Below, one piece after another: positions 1 through 13,385 of a stretch of 64,000 bases of DNA. Position 1 is the stretch's first letter, and the number at the start of each line of letters is the position of its first letter. The notes under the pieces are model-generated. The model ran no database searches. It was given only the letters and a program-made list of their open reading frames with translations, and was not told the DNA's origin. The translations under genes and the position numbers were made by a program. This DNA comes from Maylandia zebra (Eukaryota > Chordata > Actinopteri > Cichliformes > Cichlidae), in the NCBI RefSeq assembly GCF_041146795.1, contig NC_135168.1, positions 40,602,870 through 40,666,869 on the forward strand. Reading direction: 5' to 3'.

Positions 1-2426
<2,426 letters not shown>

Positions 2427-3310
2427 GACTTATAGTAAGATGTCCAAATATGATATGTATTGGCCCATTTTCACGTGTGTGTATCAGATTGGGAGACAAA
2501 ATCTGGAAATAGACTTCGCAGGTACTTTGTTGGTCTTTGGCTCCTCCTAGTGGATATTTGGTGATAACGTGGCTCTATTGTTTCCTTCACTTTCTGAAAA
2601 GGAAGACGTCATTTAAAGCCCACCTGTGAAATGTCATCACTCACGTCCCGGTTTCACTTTTAAAGAAACTAGCAGTTGACGTGTAAAAGCAAAGGGGAGT
2701 AGAGAAATTAATGCGGATTGTTAACCATTGTGATGCCAGTTAATTACCCGAAACGCTAACTTGTTTGTCTGCGCTCAGTTACGTGATCACCCTAACACTA
2801 GCATTAACCCCAAAAATCAGTTCAAACCAGCCATGACACAGCCCGAGACGTGCTCACACTGATAAAGAAGTTGTAGGGTACTCATAAATCCGTCGCATTC
2901 ATAAGCCTGACGACGATATTTTTTCATCTCTGTAAGGTTTTCTTTTGCAGTGCCTAACTTTACATTTTTGTCGTTGAGCTTCTCTTTAAAACTGCAGTAA
3001 AATTCCTTAAATGTGTAACTTTGTGACGTAAAACACAGATCGTGTACAGTTCTCCTTGACAGTGTATATAAATCATTTACACCATGCGTACACCATGCAT
3101 GACAAAACAGCGTAACACAAGTATAATTAATGATAATAGACATAGAGTGGTTAAAAATGATACCTAAAAAATGTAGAAAATTATTATCTGACACACACAC
3201 AGATTAATGAATCAGACAATAAATAAGATCAACGGAAAGTAAGTGTATAAGGTGTATACAGTTTGGTGCTCTTTTGTTCCTGTTTCTCTGACTGTTATGC
3301 TGATGAATAT

Positions 3311-3324
3311 CCGGTAGATGGCCC
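3311..3324 (+). promoter_or_regulatory. CTCF-like motif, upstream copy 1
   Basis: CCGGTAGATGGCCC fits the vertebrate CTCF core pattern CC-N3-AG(A/G)(G/T)GGC with an AGATGGC core, in forward orientation. It is part of a 25-bp block that is about 80% identical to the block at 4173, which suggests a duplicated element. This is a motif match only; occupancy is unknown. Confidence 0.35.
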
Positions 3325-3398
3325 CCTAGGATCACAGAAAAAAGTCTCAAGCCAGAAAACGATGGCTTCTGGAGCGAAGTGACATGGCTCCAGAAACC

Positions 3399-3475
3399 TT
3401 TGACAATTCAATTCAATTCAATTTTATTTATATAGCGCCAAATCACAACAAAAGTCGCCTCAAGGCGCTTAAACA
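3399..3475 (+). repeat. Teleost interspersed repeat fragment
   Basis: Tandem CAATT units lead into TTTTATTTATATAGCGCC and then a CAAGGCGCTT segment. From memory this is a very common dispersed repeat motif in teleost genomes. It is a short non-coding fragment and supports a fish origin for the window. Confidence 0.6.
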
Positions 3476-4172
3476 ATTTCACATCGGTGCTTCGCTCCTT
3501 TAGCAACTTTTAACTGAGAAGTATGTTCTGTGAGAAGGACACCCATGCAATAACTCTCATGTAATCCTGTTCAATACGATCATTTCACTAATAGTTACAT
3601 CCAGCTTCAACGCGTTGGGTTCCCCCAATGATGGAAAATACAGGCGGAAACATGCTGGTTTCATTAATAAACTCCTTTAGTTAAAACCATGAACTAGTGT
3701 TTGCTGAGCCAATTTATTAATGTGGTATCACCGAAACACAGATTGAAGCAAATATAGTTAAAAGATGATGCTATGCTTTAGTGGAAGGGTGATTTGGGGG
3801 CCATCATTACCTAAAAACACACAAGATGAATAATTAATGTTTTATGCTTTAGGGTGAAATGTGCAGGATTAATTGTATGGAGTAGATACTGATAAGGATT
3901 CATTTTTAATACATCTAAAGCTATGCGAACAACACTGTGAGCAAATGTGAGCACTTTAAGACTAAACACATTATGGCCTCCACTAATAAGCTTATGTTCA
4001 GTCGTCCTTGTGTTTCTCTTGATTTCCTGTGAGGTGCAGAACTACAGATAACTTTATCCGATTTAATTTTGTATCAGCAAAAATTATCCAGTGTTGTTAA
4101 AGAGAAGCAACACTTTTCTTTGGCACACAATACATTTTAAACCGTTCCATTTATTGCGGTATCGCATATTGT

Positions 4173-4186
4173 CCGATAGATGGCGC
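4173..4186 (+). promoter_or_regulatory. CTCF-like motif, upstream copy 2
   Basis: CCGATAGATGGCGC matches the CC-N3-AGATGGC-GC form of the CTCF core in forward orientation. The flank GATCAC is shared with the 3311 copy. YY1 also recognises ATGGC cores, so the factor is uncertain. Confidence 0.4.
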
Positions 4187-4429
4187 CACAAGATCACGAA
4201 TGGAAAAGAAATATAGCGTTTTAAGTGCACTTACATGTGGACATTATGAGCCAAATAAAACATAGACGGCACTAAAGTGGAACTGAAAGCGCTTATAGAG
4301 AAAACAGCCCCCTTTATTTCAAGTGCATAAAAAAAACCAAATGAGTTTCTAACCACTTTACCATCCTTCATCCACCCACCAGTACTTTTTCATTCTGTGG
4401 GGAGGAACGGGTCACGGTCAGATGGCTTC

Positions 4430-4660
4430 TGAGCGGTAGTTCAGAGAAAGTAGTCTTTCTGTCGGACAATTGGGTGAGCGAGGCGATAGGGGCGGATGAG
4501 TCCGGCTTAATGCTGCGTGTAATGCATGTTAATGTTACAGGCACCGAGGGACCGCCGGCCCGAGGGCTCTGGGATTATTTATCACAAAACATTTGTATTC
4601 TTCCGTCGGAGAACGGTTGATCCCGGATAGCTGCACACTAATCCTTCACTCCGTTAATTA
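4430..4660. other. CpG-richer block, possible regulatory element
   Basis: The block has an unusual number of CpG dinucleotides for this AT-rich flank (for example gagcgaggcgatagg and accgccggcccgagg). No frame or splice site could be tied to the downstream gene. It could be an upstream non-coding exon or a conserved enhancer. Confidence 0.25.
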
Positions 4661-6868
4661 AAAAGAAGGGAAAAGCAATGGAACTGGTGGTGGTGGTGAT
4701 TTTTTTTTTCTTTTTCCAGAAATGTAATCATTTCTGGAGAAGCTTAACCATCTGCTTGAGGTTAAGTCTACAAGCAGATTGTATTTTCTGCTTATTTAAA
4801 CCTGGGGATTTTAGTTTTTCCTGAAAAGGGGAGGGAAATGCATGCCAGTGCTGCTTATTGGAGAGATAGAAGTGCAGCAACTTTAGTTCCCAGGGGAAGT
4901 AAAAGTAATGCTTTTTTTCCTGCGATTTCTTCCTCCGGGATGAGGATTTATGGTTTGATAGCATTGCGGTTTTATTCAAAAACAAGTAGTGACCTTTCTT
5001 ACCTCTCCTTTAAAAACCCAGCTGAATATGAAGAGGGAACGTTATTCTCTCAGTTGCTTAAGAGAGAAATGTCAGAAACAACCACTGTCTTCAAGTGGAA
5101 GTATTCCCTTTGGCCCTGTTTGATTTGTTTTGAAAGTGAAAAGATCGCAGCAACATTAGACTTTGTTTCCCTGATCACCCTCAAAGAGGACCAACCATCA
5201 ACACGATTTTCCACAGAGGTTTTAGTCCTCAGGTTGTTGGGAGCAATTTATAGAAAAATGCAGCGTCTAGTGTAAAAGGAAATGCTGCCCCTAAGAAGCA
5301 GAAATGTTTGTTTCTTGTTCTTTCTCTCTCATCTCCTTCTCGCTTCTTTTCCTTTTTAGTTGCTAACAAGCCCAACGCTGCCCGGGGGCCAAGGCTGTGT
5401 CGTCAGTCCCATGAAGAGACTTTCAGATTTCCACCATTTTTTTGGCATTAGGATGCTAGTCGTGTCTGTCTGGAGAAGAACCTGAATTCACAAAGGCAGC
5501 CTTTGGTCGCACTCTAACTCTGTCTTTAACTGCTCCCTGCCGCGCACTGCTTGTCTAACTGACCAGGATATACAGGAAAGCGATTAGATGTGAACAAACA
5601 TGCGCGGTGCTCTAAAGAGTTGTTCTCTTTATCTCAAAACTATAATGGCACTCTGATACAGCCTTTTCTGTTTATGCCAGTCTGTAAACAAATCATCTAT
5701 GAGATATTTATCTAATCCCAACCACAGTATAATACCTGATTAGAGACAAGTATGATTGAGGCTTTATGACACTGCTTTTACGTTGATTGTGTTGATACAT
5801 GTACAGACCCACTTAAGTGAATTAAAGGCGTGTAATGCGTATTTGTATTGGTCTTTTGTCCGTTTATGATTCTCAAAGTAATCGTTTTAAGTTCCAGGAC
5901 CTGTAGCTCACACTCATTTAAACACTGATTAAAAATGAATACTCTGACCTATCAAAGATTCTTTTTGTAAAACCCAATTTCGCATGTGATGATTAATGAA
6001 TGGGACTGTTTTATAGTGTTTGTATTCATCTTCAAAGGGCTCTAATTCAAAAGCATTATGAAGTCCCAGGAGCCTACTGTTAGTGGCCACTGGGCCATTT
6101 GAAGCAGAGCGAGTGAGTGCTTAAGCTTGTGTGTTTTGTTTACTGTATTTCAACACGTACTCATGGGACCTCAGAAGAATAGTTTATTATTTTTCTGAAG
6201 GTGCAGTGGGGATTGCAATAAAACAATAACACGATGCTGGCTATCACCACGGTCCTGGCGCAGTAAGGAGCTGGGAAAACCAAGACAAATCCTTACTCAT
6301 CCTCATCTAGTAAACCCAGCCTAGGAAAGGACACCCGTGACACACTTTGACTTCTAATCCAAATCTGGCTCTGACGTCTGGTATCAAACTTACGCCCTGT
6401 CCTCACTTTAATGGGTCAGGCGAACAGACACGCGGATGTGAAAGGGTTAAACGTCTACAGTAATTAGAGTCGTATTTCGCGTCAGCGTCCTCCAATACGG
6501 AGCTGCGAGAAGCCACGTCCACCCCCTCCATCTCTCTTTCCATCTCTCTCTCCCTCTCTCTCTCTGTCACACACACACACACATACACACGCACCTCCCC
6601 ACCGGCTCCTCCAAGTGCCTAATACACTGTAAAATCAAAGCGCGAGCCTCCCCCGTTCATACCGGTGTTGCGCGTGGAGCACAGCACCGAGAGAGGTGCT
6701 TTCACTCTGCTCCCGCTCTCTCATTCTAAGTATTTGGCAAAGTTACCCATACAAATAAATGTGACTAACTTCAATCTTAGGACAGGCTCCTTTTCTCTAT
6801 TATGTACAGCTGAATGTCTTTATGAGGCGAAAGATGTCCGTGTGAGGTGCTTTACGCACGGGGCTGAA

Positions 6869-9391
6869 ATGGATCACATTCTCTCCAGAGGCAGCTGGGT
6901 GCCGGTGACTGGCCTGGTTATATGTCTGCTTCTGTGCGCGTGTGTCGTGGACTTGGTTCTCGCGCAAATTCGCTACTCTATCCCAGAAGAGCTGGAGCAT
7001 GGAGCTTTTGTGGGCAACATCGCCGAAGACCTAGGTTTGGATGTGGCAAAGCTGTCAGCCCGTCGGTTTCGTATCGTTTCTGGCGCAAAGAAACAGTACT
7101 TAGAAGTGAACTTGGAGAACGGGATTCTCTTCGTCAACGAAAAGATAGACAGAGAAGAGCTTTGTGAACGAAGCCCAAACTGTTTTTTGCACTTACAAGT
7201 GGTCATAGAAAACCCGTTAGAACTATACAGAGTTGAAGTGGAGATTTTAGACGTGAATGACAACTCCCCCAGTTTCCCGTGGAGCGAGTTTAATCTTGAC
7301 ATCACAGAGTCCGCTGCGCCCGGCTCTCGTTTCCCGTTGGAGAGCGCCCAGGACCAGGACGTTGGCACCAACTCTCTGCGCTCATACCTGCTGAGCGCAA
7401 ACGAGCACTTCGCACTGAACATCCAGACGCGCAATGATGGGAGCAAGTTTGCTGAGCTCGTGCTGGACACCCCACTGGACCGGGAACAGCAGAAAAAGCA
7501 TGAAATGGTTCTGACTGCTTATGACGGGGGCTCACCGGAACGCTCAGGGACAGCGCTGATAACTATTACAGTTTTGGATGCCAACGATAACGTGCCTGTG
7601 TTTGACCGCGCAGTTTACCGCGCGAGCCTGGTGGAGAACGCACCGAGAGGGACGCTGGTGCTGAAACTGAACGCCACAGACCTGGATGAGGGCTCGAACG
7701 GGGAGGTTACTTATGCGTTCAGCGGGCACGCACCACTCAAGGTGCGCGAACTGTTCAGCGTGGACCCCTACATGGGTGAAATCCGAGTGAAGGGTATTGT
7801 GGACTATGAGAAAGCAAGTGTTTATGAGTTGTATGTACAAGCGAAAGACAGGGGACCCTCGGCCGTGGCCGTACACGGCAAAGTGCTGGTGGACATCCTG
7901 GATGTAAATGACAACGCTCCCGAAGTTATCCTCACATCAGTGTCCACTCCCGTTCAGGAAGATGCGCCAGCAGGTACGGTGATAGCGGTTATCAGTGTTA
8001 TGGACCGGGACTCTGGAGAGAACGGAAACGTTGACTGCCAAATTCCAAACAACGTTCCCTTTCAGCTCCACTCATCTTTTAAAAACTATTACACTCTTGT
8101 GACAAGCGAGTTTCTGGACAGAGAAACCGTGTCCGAATACAACATCACCCTCACAGCACGAGACCTGGGCTCTCCTTCGCTCTCTACCAGAAAAACCATT
8201 CTCGTTCAAGTGTCTGACATTAACGACAACCCCCCGCGGTTCTCCCAACCTTCATACACAGTTTATGTGACCGAGAATAATGCCCCGGGCGCTTCCATTT
8301 GCTCTGTAACTGCATTCGACCCCGATTCTAACCAGAACGCCTATCTGTCTTATTCTATTCTGGAGGGTCAGATTCAGGGCATGCCCGTGTCCACTTATGT
8401 CTCAATCAACTCTGACAACGGCAACATCTACGCACTGCGCTCCTTTGATTACGAACAATTAAGAAACTTTCAGATTCTGGTACAGGCACAGGACGCAGGC
8501 TTCCCCCCTCTCGCGAGTAATGTCACAGTTAACGTCTTTGTCTTGGACCAGAACGACAACGCACCTGTTATCGTATCCCCACTGCCGAAAAACGGCACTG
8601 TGGCCACAGAGGTGGTTCCGCGGGCAGTAGACGCTGGCTATCTGGTTACCAAAATAACAGCGATAGACGCAGACGCGGGGCAGAACTCCCGCTTGTCCTA
8701 TCAGGTGTTACAGGCTACAGACCCGGGGCTGTTCAGCGTAGCTCTGTACACGGGAGAAATCAGGACTATTCGTCGAATAGTAGAAAAAGACGCAACGAGA
8801 CAGAGACTGGTAATATTAGTCAAGGACAACGGGCAGCCACCGCTTTCCGCCACTGTCTCCATTGTCCTCACAGTGGTAGACAGCGTGCCCGAGACCCTGT
8901 CAGATTTCGGGGACCTCACACTCAGCCCGCAGCCCCCTTCAAACCTCGCTCTCTACTTGATCGTGTCGCTGAGCACTATATCCTTAATATTCCTGGTGGC
9001 TATCATCGTGCTGGCTGCAGTAAAGTGCTACAAGGATAGCGAGACTCTCAGCGGGTACAACCTGCCCCCCCTATCCTGCTGCTGCTGCGGGGGGTTTCAG
9101 CCAGAGCCGCCCCCGGAGATGTTCAAAAAATCCAACCTCAACCTGCAGATTTCATCCGCCGCCAAAGTGCCCACGAACTGCATGGAGGTGAATGGAAATA
9201 GCAGTCTCTCTCAATCATATTGTTATAAAGTGTGTCTAACCCCCGAATCAGCCAAAAGTGACTTTATGTTTCTGAAGCCGTGCAGCCCGAGCAGCACACC
9301 GAGGAACAACGAGGCAAAGAGCGCGGAAAACTCGTGGAACGCGCAAAGCCGGAGCGCATCTGTGAACAACGGAGCAACTACTCCCAGTGAG
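6869..9391 (+). CDS. Protocadherin ectodomain/membrane exon (stand-alone gene, delta-2-like tail)
   Basis: Large single exon of 841 codons for a type I membrane adhesion receptor expected at neuronal surfaces. The signal peptide is about residues 1-32, with likely cleavage before QIRYSIPEE. Six cadherin repeats follow, marked by DxNDN linkers, (L)DRE motifs and an EC1 disulfide motif C-x5-C (CERSPNC). The membrane segment is about 693-718 and is followed by a CCCC cluster. The cytoplasmic part carries [13 protein letters not shown] (from about 785) and [10 protein letters not shown], which I recall as close to PCDH10. The ATG at 6869 was chosen because the signal peptide follows it directly; the frame is open upstream to 6665 but has no ATG there. 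The donor is GAG|GTAGAG at 9391/9392 in phase 0, and without splicing a stop comes three codons later. It differs from the twelve exons downstream in its tail and in having its own 3' exons. It may correspond to the single-gene subcluster reported at the edge of some fish Pcdh loci, but the exact orthologue is not settled here. Confidence 0.9.
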
Positions 9392-10257
9392 GTAGAGTGA
9401 AATCAGCATATAGTATAAAACAAAGGAGAGCGAGCGTTTAATTCCACCCCATTCCACACACTGACACAATAACAACTATCAACTCAGTTTCCATCAGATG
9501 TGAATCTAGACTGTGACATTCTCCCATGAAGGTCAAATCGCGCATGCCATACAGGCTGGTACTCAACTTGAGGAAAACCTTCAGTAAAGTCACTCTTTTC
9601 TTCTATCACTCCCTCGTTAGTGTTTTCGCACAGCGTGTCGTCTTCACAGCGTTTTAATATAATTGTGGCAATAATGAATTCTAATTGTGCTGCCCATGTT
9701 AATGTTTTGCACCCGGGAAATGAAATGAGACGACGTGAGATTACATTTTAATTGACATGTTAATGAAAGTGTAAAGCCCCATCTTGCGAGGAGCATATGC
9801 TGTGCAAAAAACCGTGTCTGAGAACGAAGTGAGATGTCAATTACTGCACGAGAGGAAGATGAGATGTAGTTCAGGCAGTCTCCTCTGTTCAGTCTTGGTA
9901 TCAATTCAAGCATTTAATAATAATTCGAGAACTAATTATAGAGATTGTGACCTGCGAGAACAATGTCTACATCATCCAGTGTTATTGCCACACAGTTTTC
10001 ATGCAGTGACGTGCACACACCTGCTTCCAGCGTATCTACCTGAACAAAAAGTCAAGGTTACAAACATGAAGGTGAATGGCAGCTGTTTGAAATTGTCAGC
10101 CTTGGGTTCAGGCAATCCATGTCACGGGCACTCGGGTTTGTGAACACGCCTTCTTGTTTTCAAACTAACAATACAGGACAGATAACCTCACTAACTATGC
10201 CTCAAGGGCACAAGGACGACCGAACCATTATACCAGACACAATGTGGCGTATTCGCA

Positions 10258-10550
10258 AGAGGGGGGTGGCTGTCCATTATTGATGAAAAATGGCAAATGG
10301 TCGGTTTTGGGGAGACAGGGGAGGACATCGCGAGGGGAGGGGGCAAGGAGAAGGAGGGGGCGCAAGGACATGGCTGGACTGAGACGTGGACAGCCTGTAG
10401 ATCGGCCCCAGCACTGTCCTCTGAATGCGAGGAGAGAAAGAGAGATGTGGCTTCATATTTGTCGAGCAAGGGTGGGGAAGAGGAGGGGGTGAAAGGGAAG
10501 GAAGGAGAGGGGAGAAATGAGACGAGGAAGGGGGGTAGTTTACAGAGGAA
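10258..10550 (+). repeat. Purine-rich (G/A) tract
   Basis: About 290 bp strongly biased to G and A on the + strand with many GGGG runs. It gives spurious Arg/Gly/Glu frames. It could form G-quadruplex or triplex structures. No coding signal was seen. Confidence 0.6.
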
Positions 10551-10638
10551 GGGTGTCTACGCCCGTGTTTTTTTTATTTTTATTTTTTTTATTATTATCA
10601 TAATAGACGGAGCAGCAGACCATAAATATGTGCGTAAT

Positions 10639-10660
10639 GCCGATTCCGGTATGAATCGGC
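10639..10660. other. Perfect 8-bp inverted repeat (hairpin 1)
   Basis: GCCGATTC is followed by a 6-nt loop and then GAATCGGC. It lies immediately 5' of the larger hairpin at 10661. Confidence 0.7.
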
Positions 10661-10713
10661 CCTGACTCTTTGTCCCCTCCGGTCTAATAGCGTGGAGGGG
10701 ACAAAGAGTCAGG
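10661..10713. other. Perfect 20-bp inverted repeat (hairpin 2)
   Basis: The left arm is CCTGACTCTTTGTCCCCTCC (10661-10680). A 13-nt loop follows, and the right arm (10694-10713) is its exact reverse complement. It sits in the first intron of the stand-alone protocadherin. No flanking target-site duplication or transposon terminus was recognised. It could be a small RNA hairpin, a remnant of a palindromic element or a structural element. Confidence 0.85.
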
Positions 10714-11350
10714 CCCTTGATACCAGACTCCACCAGGCTGACTGAGAAATGTCAGCCCGGTCACTGACACATACACCTCTGGCCACAAGAGGGAATTCGA
10801 GGTCACGGTGAATGTGCCGCCTGTAGCTAAACTCCTTCAGGAGAAAGTGTCCTTCTTTTTATTAATTGGCTCCACCAAATCACCCGGTAGTGCCCCTCAG
10901 CGTGCTCACGTGAGTCACAGTGAGGTTGTCTCTGGCGCGTCAAAGACAAATCACAACGAATCACAAATACTCGAAGCAAGTGCATAACCGCGCTTAAGTT
11001 GACGAATTGAAGGTGAAAAGGGAGATTAAACACACATCTAAGCGCGCACGACACACAGGAAAGGTAGGCGAATGTGATGTGTGCCACGGTGTGAATGCGT
11101 GGCGAGACGTGCTGGGTTATTCCATTTACAGCTGCGAGGGCCGCAAACTTTTCAAGGCTCTCTGCGAGACTTTTAATTAAAAACCTTGCTCGAGGAGCGT
11201 CAGGCAAATATTAATGTAAAATGATGCATAAAATCCACAAAACAATGACGTGTGTAATTTTCTTAATTTCCTCCCTGGCACGGTTCCCTTTGAAGATTAA
11301 AATCATGTTTCGTTTCATCCCGGTGGGGTTCTAATTGGTTTTGTGCACAG

Positions 11351-11424
11351 CTGGCTGAGGACAGTATTTTGAATACCGATTCTAATAATAACTTACGTCG
11401 CATTCTTCTCGTTAACAACTTTAG
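11351..11424 (+). CDS. Candidate small cytoplasmic exon of the first protocadherin
   Basis: A 74-nt open segment follows the acceptor ttttgtgcacag and ends at TTTAG|GTGGAT. It is in phase 0 at its start, which fits the donor at 9391. It ends in phase 2, which is exactly what the exon at 12098 needs; direct joining of 9391 to 12098 would be out of frame. The encoded peptide starts LAEDSILNTDSNN and I do not recognise it. The donor is weak (GTGGAT). The call rests mainly on phase bookkeeping, so another exon in this interval is possible. Confidence 0.35.
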
Positions 11425-11915
11425 GTGGATTAATGGAGCGTGGAATCCGTACTATGAGAATCAAATTGGAATAAATATCACTCGGGTGCTCTCTTTCACC
11501 CTTCCCGCTGCGCCACGGAGGATAAAAGCAAAACTAAGTGACAGGCGAATCGTAGCTGGAGGCGTCACCACCTCTACTCTTGAAATGAGCATGTTCTGCC
11601 AAACATCCACGGGGCGGCAGCCACGATCCATCTGAAAAGAATCGTGTCTTCAATTCAGGAGGGATCCCAAGAAAGTCTACTCCTGTCAGCTATCAGTGAC
11701 CTCTATCATAACAGACATCGTTTAGATGAAATTAAAAATAGAGCCACACGGAACTGATCGTTGACATGAATACCCTTCCATTAACTCTGACAATATCTTC
11801 CCTCTGCAGCTAAAGCAGCCAAACACAGACTGGACTCTCACGAAGAACCAAAACTCCTCTATTAAAAGGTATAGTTCTGAACTTTGACCTGATTTCTGTA
11901 GAGCAGCATTATGAC

Positions 11916-11918
<3 letters not shown>

Positions 11919-11949
<31 letters not shown>
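11919..11949 (+). repeat. Poly-C run (31 nt)
   Basis: An uninterrupted C homopolymer is followed by ATCACACACAAACACACAC. It is a likely assembly or length-polymorphism hotspot. Confidence 0.95.
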
Positions 11950-12097
11950 ATCACACACAAACACACACACACACAAGTATGTGCTCAATAAAGCTCTAAA
12001 GCATACAGTCTGCATAAAAAATGCTCATGTCAATATGATTTGCATTTTCATAAATATGAGTCAACGGTGTTGTTACACAGACTTATTTCATTTGTAG

Positions 12098-12225
12098 TTA
12101 CAATTCCATAAACATGGATGGCACCCTCATGCGAAAAGCCATGCATGCAGACCCAGAAAACTATGTCACCTCAATGGCACCTGGACAATACTGGACCTGG
12201 GGTACTCACATGAGAGGCACGAAAG
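12098..12225 (+). CDS. Cytoplasmic exon of the first protocadherin
   Basis: The 128-nt exon lies between the acceptor tttcatttgtag and the donor AAAG|GTGAG. The open frame begins YNSINMDGTLMRK and contains DPENYVTSMAPGQYW, then ends GTHMRGTK. The composition is protein-like and not repeat-derived. One nucleotide at each end completes split codons: two bases are needed from the upstream exon, and the last G joins AT of the next exon to give Asp. It encodes the middle of the intracellular tail. It has no similarity to the alpha (PNPDWRYS) or gamma (PNTDWRFS) constant exons, so this is a separate transcription unit from a typical alpha or gamma subcluster. Confidence 0.75.
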
Positions 12226-12522
12226 GTGAGAGAGGCTAAATGCATTCCTGCTTATGTATGCATATGGAGTATTTCATCTACACTACTTTAATATTACACA
12301 CGCTGCGCATCCTCGTTCTTTAATTTTTTTACTTTTTTGTTATTCCCTTAACTCACTTGTAGCTGACGGCCTACCTCATCCTCACTAAACTGACCACTAA
12401 ACAGATCACTGCTCCTTTTACTGCATTTAATCGTTAACAGTCCTTACAACAAGCTGTAAAGACATGAGTCAGTATTGAATAATAAGCAGTTGTTTCTTCT
12501 CTCCTTTCTCCTCATGTTATAG

Positions 12523-12827
12523 ATTATAAAATGTCTCCTTCACCCAGTGGGATTCCCTCTCGCCCCTGGACTCCTCGGTGTACACCTCCTCCCCAGCAGC
12601 AGCAGCCTTCAATCCCCTCCCACCCGCACCCACACCCACCACCCGATTACCACCACAATGTGTACATCCCTGGGACGCCATCAGGCTTTTGCACCCTGAG
12701 GCCTGCCGCACAGCGAAGCGACCTAGATGTCCACAATTCATTTTCTACTTTTGGAAAGAAGCGCCGTCTCCAGATGTCGCCCCAGGGAGAGACTGCGATC
12801 ATAAATAATGACCTGTACAATGACTGA
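12523..12827 (+). CDS. Terminal cytoplasmic exon of the first protocadherin
   Basis: The acceptor is cctcatgttatag. The frame continues from the previous exon (KDYKMSPSPSG...) and ends with TGA at 12825-12827, giving about 100 residues. A Pro/Gln/His-rich stretch (PPPQQQQ, HPHPHPPP) is a possible SH3 or EVH1 ligand. It is followed by DYHHNVYIPGTPSG and later NSFSTFGKKRR. The pair of motifs (VPG or IPG, then SFSTFGK) is a hallmark I recall from delta-2 protocadherin tails; IPG and TFGKK also occur in alpha and gamma constant ends. The exon therefore supplies the conserved protocadherin C-terminus. Confidence 0.8.
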
Positions 12828-13385
12828 CTTTTCAATAACTGCCCTAGTGGATGATTAAAAAGATGGATATCCTTATATGAAAACAGAGGTAGAGCCCACC
12901 CAGTACATAAATGAATGAACATATGATTTATAAGTGGTATGAAAATAGAAAGGGAAAGAGGAATAATGTATGGACAATCTGTTTTGAAGAAGGATAATGA
13001 AGGTCTGATGGCTATTTATTTGACATGCCACTGCAACATTGTCAGCATATGTGTCTGTTTTTATTATTAGAATTATCATTATTATTATTTAGACAATCAA
13101 ACTGGAGCAGCAGTTACATCCAAAATAGTTTTCGAAAAAGCATTCGTGGACAATAATTTTGCACATCCTTATGAATTTATATTTTTTGGTTACATGAAAA
13201 AGAAGACGTGTTTTTCCTTTTTGTATCTTTGTTTGCTAACAGAGCTTGTGTGAATATGAAACAGTGAGTATGTATATGCAAGCTGCACCATGAAGCAGAC
13301 TACTGTAATGACAGGGGAGGGTTCCTTCCTTTACACATGTACTGTATACATTTATGAAAATAAAGTATTTTTTTCATATGGCCTT
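12828..13385 (+). other. 3' UTR with poly(A) signal of the first protocadherin
   Basis: The AATAAA at 13359-13364 lies about 530 nt after the stop codon and is followed by a T-rich stretch. This is the most plausible polyadenylation point and separates this gene from the array downstream. Confidence 0.6.

Larger units (their letters stand above)
9392..12097. other. Intron region of the first protocadherin
   Basis: Intronic sequence between the large exon and the first clear cytoplasmic exon. It holds an AT-rich homeobox-motif-like block (about 9655-9775), a purine-rich tract (10258-10550), two adjacent perfect hairpins (10639-10713), a weak CTCF-like motif (10782-10795), a candidate 74-nt exon (11351-11424) and a poly-C run (11919-11949). 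Confidence 0.6.

Noticed and set aside
2817-3200. 127-codon open frame on the - strand
   Set aside because: No family resemblance and no regulatory context. Considered chance.
4838-5275. 145-codon open frame on the + strand
   Set aside because: No recognisable domain, splice context or promoter. Its length is compatible with chance in this composition.
6665-6868. In-frame N-terminal extension of the first protocadherin
   Set aside because: The frame is open but has no ATG. The signal peptide starts at the ATG at 6869, so this is 5' UTR.
10782-10795. CCACAAGAGGGAAT as a CTCF site
   Set aside because: The GGC part of the core is broken (GGA). Too weak to list as a feature.
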